Origin: Halomonas halophila
GTDB taxonomy: Bacteria; Pseudomonadota; Gammaproteobacteria; Pseudomonadales; Halomonadaceae
Assembly: GCF_030406665.1 (NCBI RefSeq)
Contig: NZ_CP129121.1
Span: forward strand, 1,054,001-1,118,000
DNA: 64,000 nucleotides
Reading direction: 5' to 3'
Shown: piece after piece, positions 34,306 through 42,721 of the stretch
How the letters are laid out: every line of letters starts with the position of its first letter
Numbering within the stretch: the stretch's first letter is position 1
The notes under the pieces: generated by a model
The model's database searches: none
Told to the model about the DNA's origin: nothing
The model's input: the letters and a program-made list of their open reading frames with translations, nothing else
Position numbers and translations under genes: made by a program

Positions 34306-35721
34306 TCAGAGCAGCTCCTCGCCGGCCAGGGCCAGACGCGAGCGCTCGACGCTCTTCAGGGTGACGTGGCCGGCGTGGGGCCAGTCGCGGAAGCGCTGGA
34401 CCACCGCCGCCATGCCGCAGGTGTTGGCGGTGAGGTAGGGCGTGTCGATCTGGCCCACGTTGCCCAGGCAGACGATCTTGGTGTTGCGCCCGGCCCGGGT
34501 CAGCAGCGACTTGAGCTGCTTGGGCGTGAAGTTCTGTGCCTCGTCGATGATCAGGAAGGTGTCGTTGAGGGTGCGGCCGCGCATGAAGCCGGGGGCGCGG
34601 ATCTGCACCCGCGATCCCAGCAGCTGGCGCGTGGCCTCCTGGTTCCAGGTGGTGCTGCCGTCGTGCTCGTCGCGCAGCAGGTTGTCCATGTTGTCGTGGA
34701 AGGCCCCCATCCAGGGCGACATCTTCTCCTCCTCGGTGCCGGGCAGGTAGCCGATGTCCTCGCTCATCGAGATCGGCGCCCGGGTGAACACGATGCGCTC
34801 GAAGCGTTTGGTATCGAGGGTCTGCTGGAAAGCGGCGGCGAGGGTCATGTAGGTCTTGCCGGTGCCGGCGCTGCCGGCGATGGTGACCAGATCGATATCG
34901 TCGTCCATCAGCAGGTTCAGGGTGAAGTTCTGCCGGCTGTCGTGGGCGTGAACGCCCCACACGCTGGCGCCGTGGCGATAGTTGGTGAGCAGCTCCAGAT
35001 GAGCGTTTTTCGGCCCCAGCTCGCGCACCACGGCCTCGAAGCCGGCCTCGTCGTCGCTGTCGGAGACCAGCATGCCCAGGTGCCAGTCGGCGGGAATCTC
35101 GCCTTTCAGGCGATACACCACCTTGCCGCTGTCGTCGCGGTCGACCTTCACGTCGGCCTTGAAGTTCTCCCACAGGCCTCGGCCGTCGTGGCCCGCTTCG
35201 GGGTAGACCCGGGCGCCGCCGAGCATGGCGTCGCTGTCGTCGAAGGCGCGGTCGGTGAGGTAGTCCTCCACCGGCACGCCCACCGCGGCGGCCTTGACCC
35301 GCAGGTTGATGTCCTTGGTGACCAGGATCACCGAGGCGTCGGCGCGCTCGTCGCGCAGCCGGCAGGTCTCGGTGAGCAGGCGGTTGTCGGGGCTGTTCTC
35401 CAGGTGATCCGGGGTTTCGAGGTCGTCGTAGCAGAGCAGCCGCAGCCGGCCTTCGGGGCCGTTGAGACGCGGGATGGGAATGCCTTCGCGGATCTGGCTG
35501 AGATCGACGTTGGCGGTGAGGTCCGAGAGGGTCCGGCTGACCTGCCGGGCGGTGCGGGCGATCTCGCGGATGCCGTTCTTGTGCTTGTCGAGCTCCTCGA
35601 GCACGGTCATGGGGATGACCACTTCGTGCTCATCGAACTGGTAGAGGGCGGCGGGGTCGTGGATCAGGACATTGGTGTCCAGCACGTAAAGCCGGGTGGC
35701 TTTCTTGTCGATGCGTACCAT
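34306..35721 (-). CDS. PIN-PhoH family protein (PhoH2-type RNase/ATPase)
   Basis: A protein of 471 residues. The N-terminal PIN nuclease domain (LYVLDTNVLIHDP, LEELDKHK, ILVTKDINLR, about 8-150) is joined to a C-terminal PhoH ATPase. That domain has Walker A AGSAGTGKT, Walker B FLIIDEAQN and GNVGQIDTPYL. PhoH2 proteins couple an RNA helicase activity to sequence-specific RNA cleavage. AGGAG precedes ATG 35721. The 287-nt region upstream (35722-36008) holds only the nirD terminator. Confidence 0.9.
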   Translation of the reverse strand: MVRIDKKATRLYVLDTNVLIHDPAALYQFDEHEVVIPMTVLEELDKHKNGIREIARTARQVSRTLSDLTANVDLSQIREGIPIPRLNGPEGRLRLLCYDDLETPDHLENSPDNRLLTETCRLRDERADASVILVTKDINLRVKAAAVGVPVEDYLTDRAFDDSDAMLGGARVYPEAGHDGRGLWENFKADVKVDRDDSGKVVYRLKGEIPADWHLGMLVSDSDDEAGFEAVVRELGPKNAHLELLTNYRHGASVWGVHAHDSRQNFTLNLLMDDDIDLVTIAGSAGTGKTYMTLAAAFQQTLDTKRFERIVFTRAPISMSEDIGYLPGTEEEKMSPWMGAFHDNMDNLLRDEHDGSTTWNQEATRQLLGSRVQIRAPGFMRGRTLNDTFLIIDEAQNFTPKQLKSLLTRAGRNTKIVCLGNVGQIDTPYLTANTCGMAAVVQRFRDWPHAGHVTLKSVERSRLALAGEELL

Positions 35722-35960
35722 CGGCGCGGCTCTCCTGATTGTCACCGGGACGACGTCACAACAGATGACGCCTCGATGTCGACACTGTCAGCGCGGGATG
35801 TCGGTTCCGTGACAGACGCGACGTGCAGGCCTGGGCTCCGGGCTCACCTCCTCGTTTGATGGCAGCGATCTCTTCATCAGACCGTCATAGGCGGGTTTCG
35901 ATTCCAGCATGGGTCAAATCTGCTGATGCACAATCGACGTTTTCTCAACGTACCAACGAG

Positions 35961-35987
35961 AACGACCGGCGCCCCCGGCGCCGGTCG
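35961..35987 (-). terminator. Terminator of the nirBD operon
   Basis: ACGACCGGCGCC-CCC-GGCGCCGGTCGT is a 12-pair perfect stem, followed on the minus strand by TCTCGTTGG. It lies 21 nt after the nirD stop. Confidence 0.75.
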
Positions 35988-36008
35988 TCGTCATTCGTGC
36001 GGTCAGCG

Positions 36009-36383
36009 TCAGGCCAGGATCTGCACCGCGTCGCCTTCGAGGCGCAACGGCCAGGTGCGCAGGCGGACCGTTTCGTCCTCCAGGCACTGGCCGTCCTTGA
36101 GACGGAAGTGCTGCTTGTAGAGCGGCGAGGCCACCACCGGCTCGCCCCGTGCATCGCCGACGATGCCGCGGGCGATGACGTTGGCGCCGGAGAAGGGATC
36201 GCGGTGATCCACGGCGTAGAGCTCGGTGGCGTGGCCGGGAAGGTAGAAGAGGGCCACCTGGGCCGTTCCCACGGTGGTCTCGATCCAGGCGGCGACGCCG
36301 GAGTGGGCCACCAGGTCGGCTCGGGTGCACAGGGTCTGCCAGGTCTGGGTCATGGTCGGGGCTGCTGCGGTTGCGGTGGTCAT
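36009..36383 (-). CDS. nirD: Nitrite reductase (NADH) small subunit
   Basis: A protein of 124 residues with the Rieske-like NirD fold. ALFYLPGHATELYAVDHRDPF, VIARGIVGDARGEPVVASP and LYKQHFRLKDGQCLED are typical. As in other NirD proteins the Rieske cysteines are absent. It partners NirB in reducing nitrite to ammonium in the cytoplasm. It lies 173 nt after nirB on the same strand; a CGAGGAA ribosome site precedes the ATG. Confidence 0.92.
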   Translation of the reverse strand: MTTATAAAPTMTQTWQTLCTRADLVAHSGVAAWIETTVGTAQVALFYLPGHATELYAVDHRDPFSGANVIARGIVGDARGEPVVASPLYKQHFRLKDGQCLEDETVRLRTWPLRLEGDAVQILA

Positions 36384-36480
36384 GGATATTCCTCGGGAGC
36401 GAATGGCCAGGTATCAATGGCGGTCGACTCTCCGGCGACAAGCCACGCGAGGGCGCTATGAACCCATCCCTGGGCGCTAC

Positions 36481-36500
36481 TTTGGCCATCCATGGCCAAA
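36481..36500. repeat. Inverted repeat between nirB and nirD
   Basis: TTTGGCCAT-CC-ATGGCCAAA is a 9-pair palindrome in the 173-nt nirB-nirD spacer. There is no T tract after it in the direction of transcription, so it is more likely an mRNA-processing or stabilising hairpin. Confidence 0.5.
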
Positions 36501-36556
36501 AACCCCTCGCTTGGGCTTGTCCCCGGCGTCGATCCAGCTATCGGAAGCGCGATGCC

Positions 36557-39097
36557 TTACGCGGGTCTCAGCTGGCCGCGCTCTTCGGTGACGATGATGT
36601 CCGGATCGGGCCGTGCATCGTTGACGAAGCTGCGGAAGCGCTTGAGCTTCTCCGGGTCGTTGATGGCGCCCGCCCATTCGCACTCATAGTTGTCGATCAC
36701 GGTCTGCATCTGCGCCTCGAGCTCCTCATTGATCCCCAGGCTGTCTTCGAGCACCACGGCCTTGAGGTAGTCCAGGCCACCCTCCAGGTTCTCACGCCAC
36801 ACCGAGGTGCGCTGCAGGCGGTCGGCGGTGCGCACGTAGAACATCAGCAGGCGGTCGATGATCGTGATCAGCTGCGCGTCGTCGAGATCGGTGGCGAAGA
36901 GCTCGGCGTGGCGCGGACGCATGCCGCCGTTGCCGCAGACGTACAGGTTCCAGCCGTGCTCGGTGGCGATCACGCCGATGTCCTTGCTCTGGGCCTCGGC
37001 GCACTCGCGGGTGCAGCCGGAGACCGCGAACTTGAGCTTGTGCGGCGAGCGCAGGCCCTTGTAGCGATGCTCGAGCCGGATCGCCATGCCCACGCTGTCC
37101 TGCACCCCGAAGCGGCACCAGGTGCTGCCGACGCAGGACTTCACGGTGCGCAGCGACTTGCCGTAGGCGTGGCCGGTCTCGAAGCCGGCCGCGATCAGCT
37201 CGCCCCAGATGTCGGGCAGGTCCTCCAGCCGGGCGCCGAACAGGTCGATGCGCTGGCCGCCGGTGACCTTGGTGTAGAGCGCGTACTTCTGCGCCACCTG
37301 GCCCAGCACCATCAGCTTGTCCGGGGTGATCTCGCCGCCCGGCACACGCGGCACCACCGAGTAGGTGCCGTTCTTCTGCATGTTGGCCATGAAGGTGTCG
37401 TTGGTGTCCTGCAGCGGGATGTGCGCGGCGTCGGTGATCGGCTCGTTGAAGCAGGAGGCCAGGATCGAGGCCACCGCCGGCTTGCAGATATCGCAGCCGA
37501 GTGTCGGGGTTGATGAAGCGCCAGGGCGATGGGTGTGGGAAGCACCGTGCTTGTCGATCAGCTCGCCGAAGGTCCGGATGCCCTCGACCCGCACGATGTC
37601 GTAGAGCGCCTGGCGGGTGTGGGCGAAGTGTTCGCAGATCGACTGATCGACCTCCACGCCGCGGGCCTCGAGCTCGTGGTCGACCACGTTCTTGAGCAGC
37701 GCCGCACAGCCGCCGCAGCCGGTGCTGGCCTTCGTCTCGGCCTTGATCGCGCCGAGGTCCATGGCGCCGGCGTCGAGGCTTTCGCAGATCGCGGCCTTGG
37801 TGACGTTGTGACACGAGCAGATGGTGGCGTCGTCGGGCAGGGCGTCGGCGCCGAGCGTCGGCGCCCCCTCGGAGGACGGCACGATCAGTGCCGCCGGATC
37901 CTCGGGCAGATCGAGGCCGTTGGCGTAGACCTGCATCAGGGTGTCGTAGGCGTCGTTGTTGCCCACCAGCATGGCGCCGAGCAGCTTCCTGCCGTCGCCG
38001 GAGACCACCAGCTTGCGGTATTCCTGCTTGATCTCGTCAAGGTAGCGGAAGGTCCGGGCGCCGGGGCTGCGATTGCCGTGGGCGTCGCCGATGGCGCCCA
38101 CGTCGACGCCGAGCAGCTTGAGCTTGGTGCTCATGTCGGCGCCCTCGAAGGTCAGCTCGCCGCCCAGCAGGGTGTCGGCGGCGACCTTGGCCATCTGATA
38201 GCCGGGGGCCACCAGGCCGAAGATGCTGTTCTGCCACAGCGCCACCTCGCCGACGGCGAGGATCGCCGGGTCGCTGGTCAGGCAGCGGTCGTCGATCACC
38301 ACGCCGCCGCGCTCGCCGATGTCCAGCGCACAGTCGCGGGCCAGCTGGTCGCGGGGGCGAATACCGGCGGAGAACACGATCAGGTCGGTCTCCAGCACCT
38401 TGTCGTCCTGGAACACCATGCGGTGGCGGCTGGCCCGGCCGTCCTCGATGTGCTGGGTGGCGCGGTCGGTGAGCACCTGCACGCCCAGCGCCTCGATCTT
38501 CTCGCGCAGCAGCTCGCCGCCCTCGGCGTCGACCTGCATCGGCATCAGTCGGGGAGCAAACTCGACCACGGCGGTGTCGAGATCCAGGCCGCGCAGGGCG
38601 TTGGCCGCCTCCAGGCCCAGCAGGCCACCGCCGACCACCACGCCGGTGGTGGCGTCTTCGGCCGCCGCGCGGATGGCGTCGAGGTCGTCGAGGGTGCGAT
38701 AGACCAGGCAGTTGTCGCGCTCATGGCCGGGAATCGGTGGCACGAAGGGGAAGGAGCCGGTGGCCAGCACCAGTCGCGCATAGGGATAGCGGCCCCGGTC
38801 GGTGATCACCTCGCTGGCGTCGCGGTCGATGGCGGTGACTTCCTCGGCCAGGCGCAGCTCGATGCCGTGCTCGGCGTAGAAGTCGGCGTCGCACAGGGCC
38901 AGGGACTGGGCGTCCCGGCCGGTGAAGTACTCGGACAGGTGGACGCGGTCGTAGGCGCGGTGGCGCTCCTCGCCGAACACCGTGATGCGGTAGTGCTCGG
39001 TGGCGCCGCGTTCGATGAGCTGCTCGACCAGATGATGGCCGACCATGCCGTTGCCGATGATGATCAGCGGGGGATTCGCTTGGCTGGGCGTGTTCAT
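36557..39097 (-). CDS. nirB: Nitrite reductase (NADH) large subunit
   Basis: A protein of 846 residues that reduces nitrite to ammonium with NADH. In order it has an FAD/NADH module (PLIIIGNGMVGHHLVEQL, GVVVGGGLLGLEAANAL), BFD-type [2Fe-2S] regions (CSCHNVTKAAICESL, STGCGGC, CDICKP) and a ferredoxin-like half. The siroheme/4Fe-4S domain (SGCTRECAEAQSKDIG, YVCGNGGMRPRHAE) is at the C terminus. ATG 39097 overlaps the upstream stop as ATGA. Siroheme would come from the cobA product encoded beyond nasA. Confidence 0.94.
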   Translation of the reverse strand: MNTPSQANPPLIIIGNGMVGHHLVEQLIERGATEHYRITVFGEERHRAYDRVHLSEYFTGRDAQSLALCDADFYAEHGIELRLAEEVTAIDRDASEVITDRGRYPYARLVLATGSFPFVPPIPGHERDNCLVYRTLDDLDAIRAAAEDATTGVVVGGGLLGLEAANALRGLDLDTAVVEFAPRLMPMQVDAEGGELLREKIEALGVQVLTDRATQHIEDGRASRHRMVFQDDKVLETDLIVFSAGIRPRDQLARDCALDIGERGGVVIDDRCLTSDPAILAVGEVALWQNSIFGLVAPGYQMAKVAADTLLGGELTFEGADMSTKLKLLGVDVGAIGDAHGNRSPGARTFRYLDEIKQEYRKLVVSGDGRKLLGAMLVGNNDAYDTLMQVYANGLDLPEDPAALIVPSSEGAPTLGADALPDDATICSCHNVTKAAICESLDAGAMDLGAIKAETKASTGCGGCAALLKNVVDHELEARGVEVDQSICEHFAHTRQALYDIVRVEGIRTFGELIDKHGASHTHRPGASSTPTLGCDICKPAVASILASCFNEPITDAAHIPLQDTNDTFMANMQKNGTYSVVPRVPGGEITPDKLMVLGQVAQKYALYTKVTGGQRIDLFGARLEDLPDIWGELIAAGFETGHAYGKSLRTVKSCVGSTWCRFGVQDSVGMAIRLEHRYKGLRSPHKLKFAVSGCTRECAEAQSKDIGVIATEHGWNLYVCGNGGMRPRHAELFATDLDDAQLITIIDRLLMFYVRTADRLQRTSVWRENLEGGLDYLKAVVLEDSLGINEELEAQMQTVIDNYECEWAGAINDPEKLKRFRSFVNDARPDPDIIVTEERGQLRPA

Positions 39098-40500
39098 GCG
39101 GCTTCCTCCTGCGGGGAGCGGTCCTGGGCGTGGGGCGTGGCGGGATTCGGTGTCGCGGCATTCGTGGCGTCGAGCAGGGCCCTGGCATCGGCCGGGCCGA
39201 ACAGCAGCGCCTGACGGCAGGCGTCGAGATTGCGGCCGGCCAGCGCCTCGGCGAAGTACCAGGGGCCGGCGGCGGTATCGCCGTAGAGCACGGCGCCCTC
39301 GAGGCGGCCGTCGCGCAGCAGCAGCCGGCGATAGTCGCCGTGTTCGGGGTCGTGGTAGGTCAGCACCTCGTGGTCGTCGTCGGGCTCGATGGGGCCGAAG
39401 GCGTACAGCGAGATGCCGCTGACCTTGAGCTTGGTGGCACATGGCCGTTCGACGTAGCGCGGCGTCTCGTCGTCGGGCGTCGTGTTGCTGGAATGAGGTG
39501 ACAGGTGGGCGGCCAGCACCTCGACCTGACGCCAGATCGGCTCGACCAGGCCATAGGTGCGGCCCTCGAACTCGCAGCATTCGCCCAGGGCGTGGATGGC
39601 CGGGTCGCTGCTGGTCAGGCTGTCGTCGACGACGATGCCGCGGTGGACCTCGAGACCGGCCCGGCGACCCAGTTCGACGCTGGGCGCGATGCCGATGGCC
39701 AGCACCACGCAGTCGGCGGCCAGCCGCCGGCCGTCGGCCAGGCGCACGGCGCAGACGCGACCCCGGCCGTCGTCCTCCAGGCGTTCCAGGTCGGCGCCGG
39801 TGACGATCTCGAGGCCGCGGCCCTCGAGCTCGGCCTCGAGCAGGCCGGCGGCGGTGGCGTCGAGCTGGCGGTTCATCAGCCGCGAGGCGCGCTGGAGCAC
39901 GTTCACCGACATGCCGTCCTGTTCTCGGGCGCGCTTGTGAAGCGCTCTTTTACGTAATCCCTCGGCGGCCTCCAGGCCCAGCAGGCCGCCGCCGATCACC
40001 ACCGCGCGGCCACCCCGCTCGGCGACGCGGGTCAGGGCGGCGGCGTCGTCCAGATCGCGAAAGGCGTGGACGCCGTCGAGCTCAAGGCCATCGACCGGCG
40101 GCAGGGCGGGGGTGGAGCCGGTGGCCAGCACCAGGCGGTCGTAGGCGATCTCGCGGCCGCCGGCGGTGGTCAGGCGGCGCGCGGCGCGGTCGATGCGCTC
40201 GACCCGCTCGCCGAGCACCAGCTCGACGCCGTGCTCGGCGTACCAGTCGGCGCCGCGCAGAGTCAGCGCCTCGCGTTCCATCTCGCCGGCCAGCAGCGGC
40301 GACAGCAGGATGCGGTTGTAGGCGGGGCAGGCCTCCGCGCCGATCAGGGTGATGCGGCGCGGCGCGCCCTCGCGCTGGACCAGCGCCTCGACCAGCCGCT
40401 GGCCGGCCATGCCGCTGCCGACGATCACCAGGTGATCGATGGTCGGAGGCCCCTCGTCGCGCGACGGGGCATCGGGTGTCGGGTCATCGGAGTGCATCAC
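39094..40500 (-). CDS. NAD(P)H/FAD nitrate reductase electron-transfer subunit, NasB-like
   Basis: A protein of 468 residues homologous to the flavoprotein half of NirB: FAD site VIVGSGMAGQRLVEALV, NADH site AVVIGGGLLGLEAAEGL, and LVLATGSTPALP. It lacks siroheme and Fe-S domains. In Klebsiella-type systems such a protein passes electrons from NADH to the molybdenum subunit of assimilatory nitrate reductase, which fits NasA encoded nearby. Between the NADH site and SRLMNRQLD it has about a dozen extra residues relative to NirB. It is the first gene after the leader hairpin and is coupled to nirB. Confidence 0.87.
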   Translation of the reverse strand: MMHSDDPTPDAPSRDEGPPTIDHLVIVGSGMAGQRLVEALVQREGAPRRITLIGAEACPAYNRILLSPLLAGEMEREALTLRGADWYAEHGVELVLGERVERIDRAARRLTTAGGREIAYDRLVLATGSTPALPPVDGLELDGVHAFRDLDDAAALTRVAERGGRAVVIGGGLLGLEAAEGLRKRALHKRAREQDGMSVNVLQRASRLMNRQLDATAAGLLEAELEGRGLEIVTGADLERLEDDGRGRVCAVRLADGRRLAADCVVLAIGIAPSVELGRRAGLEVHRGIVVDDSLTSSDPAIHALGECCEFEGRTYGLVEPIWRQVEVLAAHLSPHSSNTTPDDETPRYVERPCATKLKVSGISLYAFGPIEPDDDHEVLTYHDPEHGDYRRLLLRDGRLEGAVLYGDTAAGPWYFAEALAGRNLDACRQALLFGPADARALLDATNAATPNPATPHAQDRSPQEEAA

Positions 40501-40513
40501 GGACTCCCTCCAT

Positions 40514-40568
40514 AAACGCAGAAGACGCCTCGACGCTCCCCGGCATTGGGGAGCGTGGAGACGTCTTC
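40514..40568 (-). promoter_or_regulatory. Leader terminator hairpin with ANTAR-type hexaloop before nasB-nirBD
   Basis: On the minus strand ACGCTCCCC-AATGCC-GGGGAGCGT forms a 9-pair stem. Its six-base loop has A first and G fourth, the signature bound by ANTAR antiterminators. Outer arms GAAGACG/CGTCTTC extend the stem, and TGCGTTT follows, giving a terminator shape. It stands between a sigma-54-like promoter and the operon start, so NasT probably acts here. Confidence 0.68.
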
Positions 40569-40637
40569 GTCTGATACTTCGAGGTGCGATCGCCGTTGAC
40601 CGCCGGGGGCCTGGGCCCGCCGTTCTGACCTGTTCCT

Positions 40638-40653
40638 ATCAAGGATCGGGCCA
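40638..40653 (-). promoter_or_regulatory. Sigma-54-like promoter of nasB-nirBD
   Basis: TGGCCCGATCCTTGAT matches TGGCACG-N4-TTGCW with correct GG-to-G spacing; the -12 element reads GA instead of GC. Transcription would start near 40626 and give a leader of about 125 nt. Confidence 0.5.
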
Positions 40654-40738
40654 GTCGCCAGTAAAGAACCGCAATGTCAGTGAGTTGGGTGAAATCTCCC
40701 GGGCGATGGCCGGCGCGGGACGGATGAAGTCGCGGTCG

Positions 40739-41770
40739 TCATGCACGCTCCTGGTGCGTCGCGGCATCGATATGCACGGGGCTGTAGCAGGTCTCGACCG
40801 CGGCACGGTCGAGCGGCTCGCCGAGCTGGCGGGCCAGATGCTCCACCACCCGGGCCAGCTCGTCGGCCCCGGGGCGCAGCCCGGTGAGGCGCTGCTCGAT
40901 CGGCGGCTCGTCCAGCGGCAGCGTCGGCAGATGATCCATGGCGCGGTCCAGGTAGGGCGGCAGGGCCAGCCAGTCGCGCGCCAGGCGCCGGTGCTCGGGC
41001 GCCTCGGACAGCCAGTCGGCGGCGGCGATCAGGGCGCGGATCAGGGCCGCGAGGGTGGCCGGGTGGCGCTCGGCCCAGTCATGGGTCACGCCGAGCACCT
41101 TCTCGGGATGGCCCGGCCACAGCTGGGCGCCGGTGGCGACGATGCGCCCGCCGCCGCGCTGTGCGGCCTGACTGCCCCAGGGCTCGCCGACGCAGAAGCC
41201 GTCGATGCGGCCCTGTTCGAGGGCCTCGACCATGCGCGACGGCGGCAGGGCGACCAGTTCGACGTCGGTGTCGGGGTCGAGGCCACCCAGGGCCAGCCAG
41301 TCGCGCAGCTGGTAGTGGTGGCTGGAGAAGGGATGCACCATGGCCAGCCGTGGGCGTGTGGTGCCGCGCCGGCGCAGCCGTTCGGCGAAGTCGCGGGCGT
41401 TGACGGCCGGGTCGCGGCCGCCGGGGGAGTCGTCCAGGGGCGCGGCCATGCCCTCCGACCAGTAGGGGGACAGCACCAGCGTATTGCCGTGGCGGCCAAG
41501 TACCAGCGGCGCCAGGACGTCGCAGGGCGTGCCGGAGGCGCCGAGGCTCATGGCCAGCGGCAGCGGGGCCAGCAGCTGGGCACCGTCGAGCAGCCCGGCG
41601 GCGAGCTTGTCGCGCAGGGTCGACCAGGCGCTCTCCCGCGACAGCGTGACCTCGAGCCCCTCGGCGGCGAAGAAGCCGCCTTCCCGGGCGACGATCGGCA
41701 GGGCGGCGTCCAGCAGTGGCACGATGCCCAGGGTCAGGCGGGAAAGCTCGGGGGCTTGGGACATGCTCAT
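40739..41770 (-). CDS. nasS: Nitrate/nitrite sensor NasS (NrtA-like, cytoplasmic)
   Basis: A protein of 343 residues in the NrtA/CmpA nitrate-binding family without a signal peptide. Typical stretches are LTLGIVPLLDAALPIVAREG, LLAPLPLAMSLGASG, MVHPFSSHHYQLRDWL, GRIDGFCVGEPWGSQAA and HPEKVLGVTHDWA. In NasST systems NasS binds and silences NasT and lets it go when nitrate or nitrite is bound. Its start overlaps the nasT stop as ATGA. Its last codons also contain an NtrC-like site for the next operon. Confidence 0.92.
   Translation of the reverse strand: MSMSQAPELSRLTLGIVPLLDAALPIVAREGGFFAAEGLEVTLSRESAWSTLRDKLAAGLLDGAQLLAPLPLAMSLGASGTPCDVLAPLVLGRHGNTLVLSPYWSEGMAAPLDDSPGGRDPAVNARDFAERLRRRGTTRPRLAMVHPFSSHHYQLRDWLALGGLDPDTDVELVALPPSRMVEALEQGRIDGFCVGEPWGSQAAQRGGGRIVATGAQLWPGHPEKVLGVTHDWAERHPATLAALIRALIAAADWLSEAPEHRRLARDWLALPPYLDRAMDHLPTLPLDEPPIEQRLTGLRPGADELARVVEHLARQLGEPLDRAAVETCYSPVHIDAATHQERA
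40742..40758 (-). promoter_or_regulatory. NtrC-like enhancer site for nasB-nirBD
   Basis: TGCACG-CTCCT-GGTGCG matches TGCACC-N5-GGTGCA at 10 of 12 positions. It lies about 125 bp upstream of the start predicted from the sigma-54-like promoter, inside the nasS 3' end. Confidence 0.5.
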
Positions 41771-42360
41771 AGGCCTTTCTCCAGTCCTTCGAGGATATCG
41801 ATCACGTTGCCGGCCACCTCGCCGATGCGCTGGCCCCGGTCCATGGCCAGCTTGCGCAGCGTCTGATAGGCCTGGGGCTCGTCGCAGTCCTGGTGCTTCA
41901 TCAGCATTCCCTTGGCCTTCTCGATGCGCTTGCGGTCGGCCAGCTGGGTGCGGGTGCGGTCGAGCTCCTGGCGCATCGACTGGAAGGCGTCGAAGCGGGC
42001 CACGGCGACCTCGAGGATCGCCCGGACCCGGGTCGGCACCAGGCCGTCGACGACGTAGGCGCTGACGCCGGCCTTGAGGGCGGCCTGCATGGAGTCGGGG
42101 TCGTGCTGGTCGGCGAAGAACACCACCGGCCGCGGGTTCTGGCGGTGCAGCTGCGACATGCTGTCGAGGGTGTCGCGGTCGGGGGATTCCATGTCGATGA
42201 TCACCACGTCGGGGGCGTGGCGCTCGACCATGTCGTTGAGGCTGGCCGGGCTCTGCAGGTGGCAGATCACTTCGTGCCCCTCCTGGCCGAGGGCCTCCTC
42301 GACCATGGCGGCGCGGACGCTCTCGTCGTCGACCAGCAGGATTCGCAAGGGCTGGGGCAT
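41767..42360 (-). CDS. nasT: ANTAR-domain antiterminator NasT
   Basis: A protein of 197 residues. A receiver-like domain (RILLVDDESVRAAMVEEAL, DVVIIDMESPDRDTL) is joined to a C-terminal ANTAR RNA-binding domain (LADRKRIEKAKGMLMKHQDC, AYQTLRKLAMDRGQRIGEVA). When released from NasS it binds paired hairpins in nas leaders and prevents terminator formation. The start at 42360 is supported by the domain boundary; in-frame ATG 42402 is possible. It is divergent from nasA. Confidence 0.92.
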   Translation of the reverse strand: MPQPLRILLVDDESVRAAMVEEALGQEGHEVICHLQSPASLNDMVERHAPDVVIIDMESPDRDTLDSMSQLHRQNPRPVVFFADQHDPDSMQAALKAGVSAYVVDGLVPTRVRAILEVAVARFDAFQSMRQELDRTRTQLADRKRIEKAKGMLMKHQDCDEPQAYQTLRKLAMDRGQRIGEVAGNVIDILEGLEKGL

Positions 42361-42470
42361 GGCATAGGGCTCGTGATGGCGGAAACGGTCAACCCTGGTC
42401 ATGCAAGAGACGTTCCAGCATCTGCGTCGCCAATGCCCGGGCGGCGAGGCGTCCTCGTTGTGTCGAATCC

Positions 42471-42519
42471 TGCACCATGAGGGCGCGGAGTGCGGTGGAA
42501 AACGCGGCAGTCTGGTGCA
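42471..42519 (+). promoter_or_regulatory. Two NtrC-like sites upstream of nasA
   Basis: TGCACC-ATGAG-GGCGCG (42471-42487) matches 10 of 12 consensus positions. CGCGGC-AGTCT-GGTGCA (42503-42519) has one good half. They are centred about 120 and 90 bp before the predicted start, normal for NtrC enhancers. Confidence 0.45.
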
Positions 42520-42574
42520 GGCGACGTCGATACCCCGGACGCGCCGGTCTGAGAAGCGGCGCTTTTCGTCCGTC

Positions 42575-42590
42575 TGGCACACCGATTGCT
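42575..42590 (+). promoter_or_regulatory. Sigma-54 promoter of nasA-cobA
   Basis: TGGCACACCGATTGCT has both -24 (TGGCAC) and -12 (TTGC) elements with exactly 10 bp between GG and GC. Transcription would start near 42601, leaving a leader of about 120 nt. Confidence 0.78.
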
Positions 42591-42612
42591 TCTATCGGGG
42601 AAAGAGACTCCC

Positions 42613-42691
42613 GGATCGCCATGGCGGCGATCCACGGCAACGACGCCCACCCCCGCGCTTACCCGGCGCGGCGGTGGGCGTCGTCGTTTCG
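42613..42691 (+). promoter_or_regulatory. nasA leader: hairpin plus intrinsic terminator
   Basis: GGATCGCC-ATGGC-GGCGATCC (42613-42633) is followed by a terminator-like stem, ACGACGCCCACC (42640-42651) with GGTGGGCGTCGT (42673-42684), and then CGTTTCG. The first loop begins with A and has G fourth. The layout fits NasT-controlled antitermination before nasA. Confidence 0.6.
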
Positions 42692-42721
42692 GGACCTGCG
42701 ATCGCGATCGAGGAGAGCACC

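Noticed and set aside
36481..36500. Terminator between nirB and nirD
   Set aside because: The T run precedes rather than follows the stem in the direction of transcription, and nirD needs nirB co-expression.
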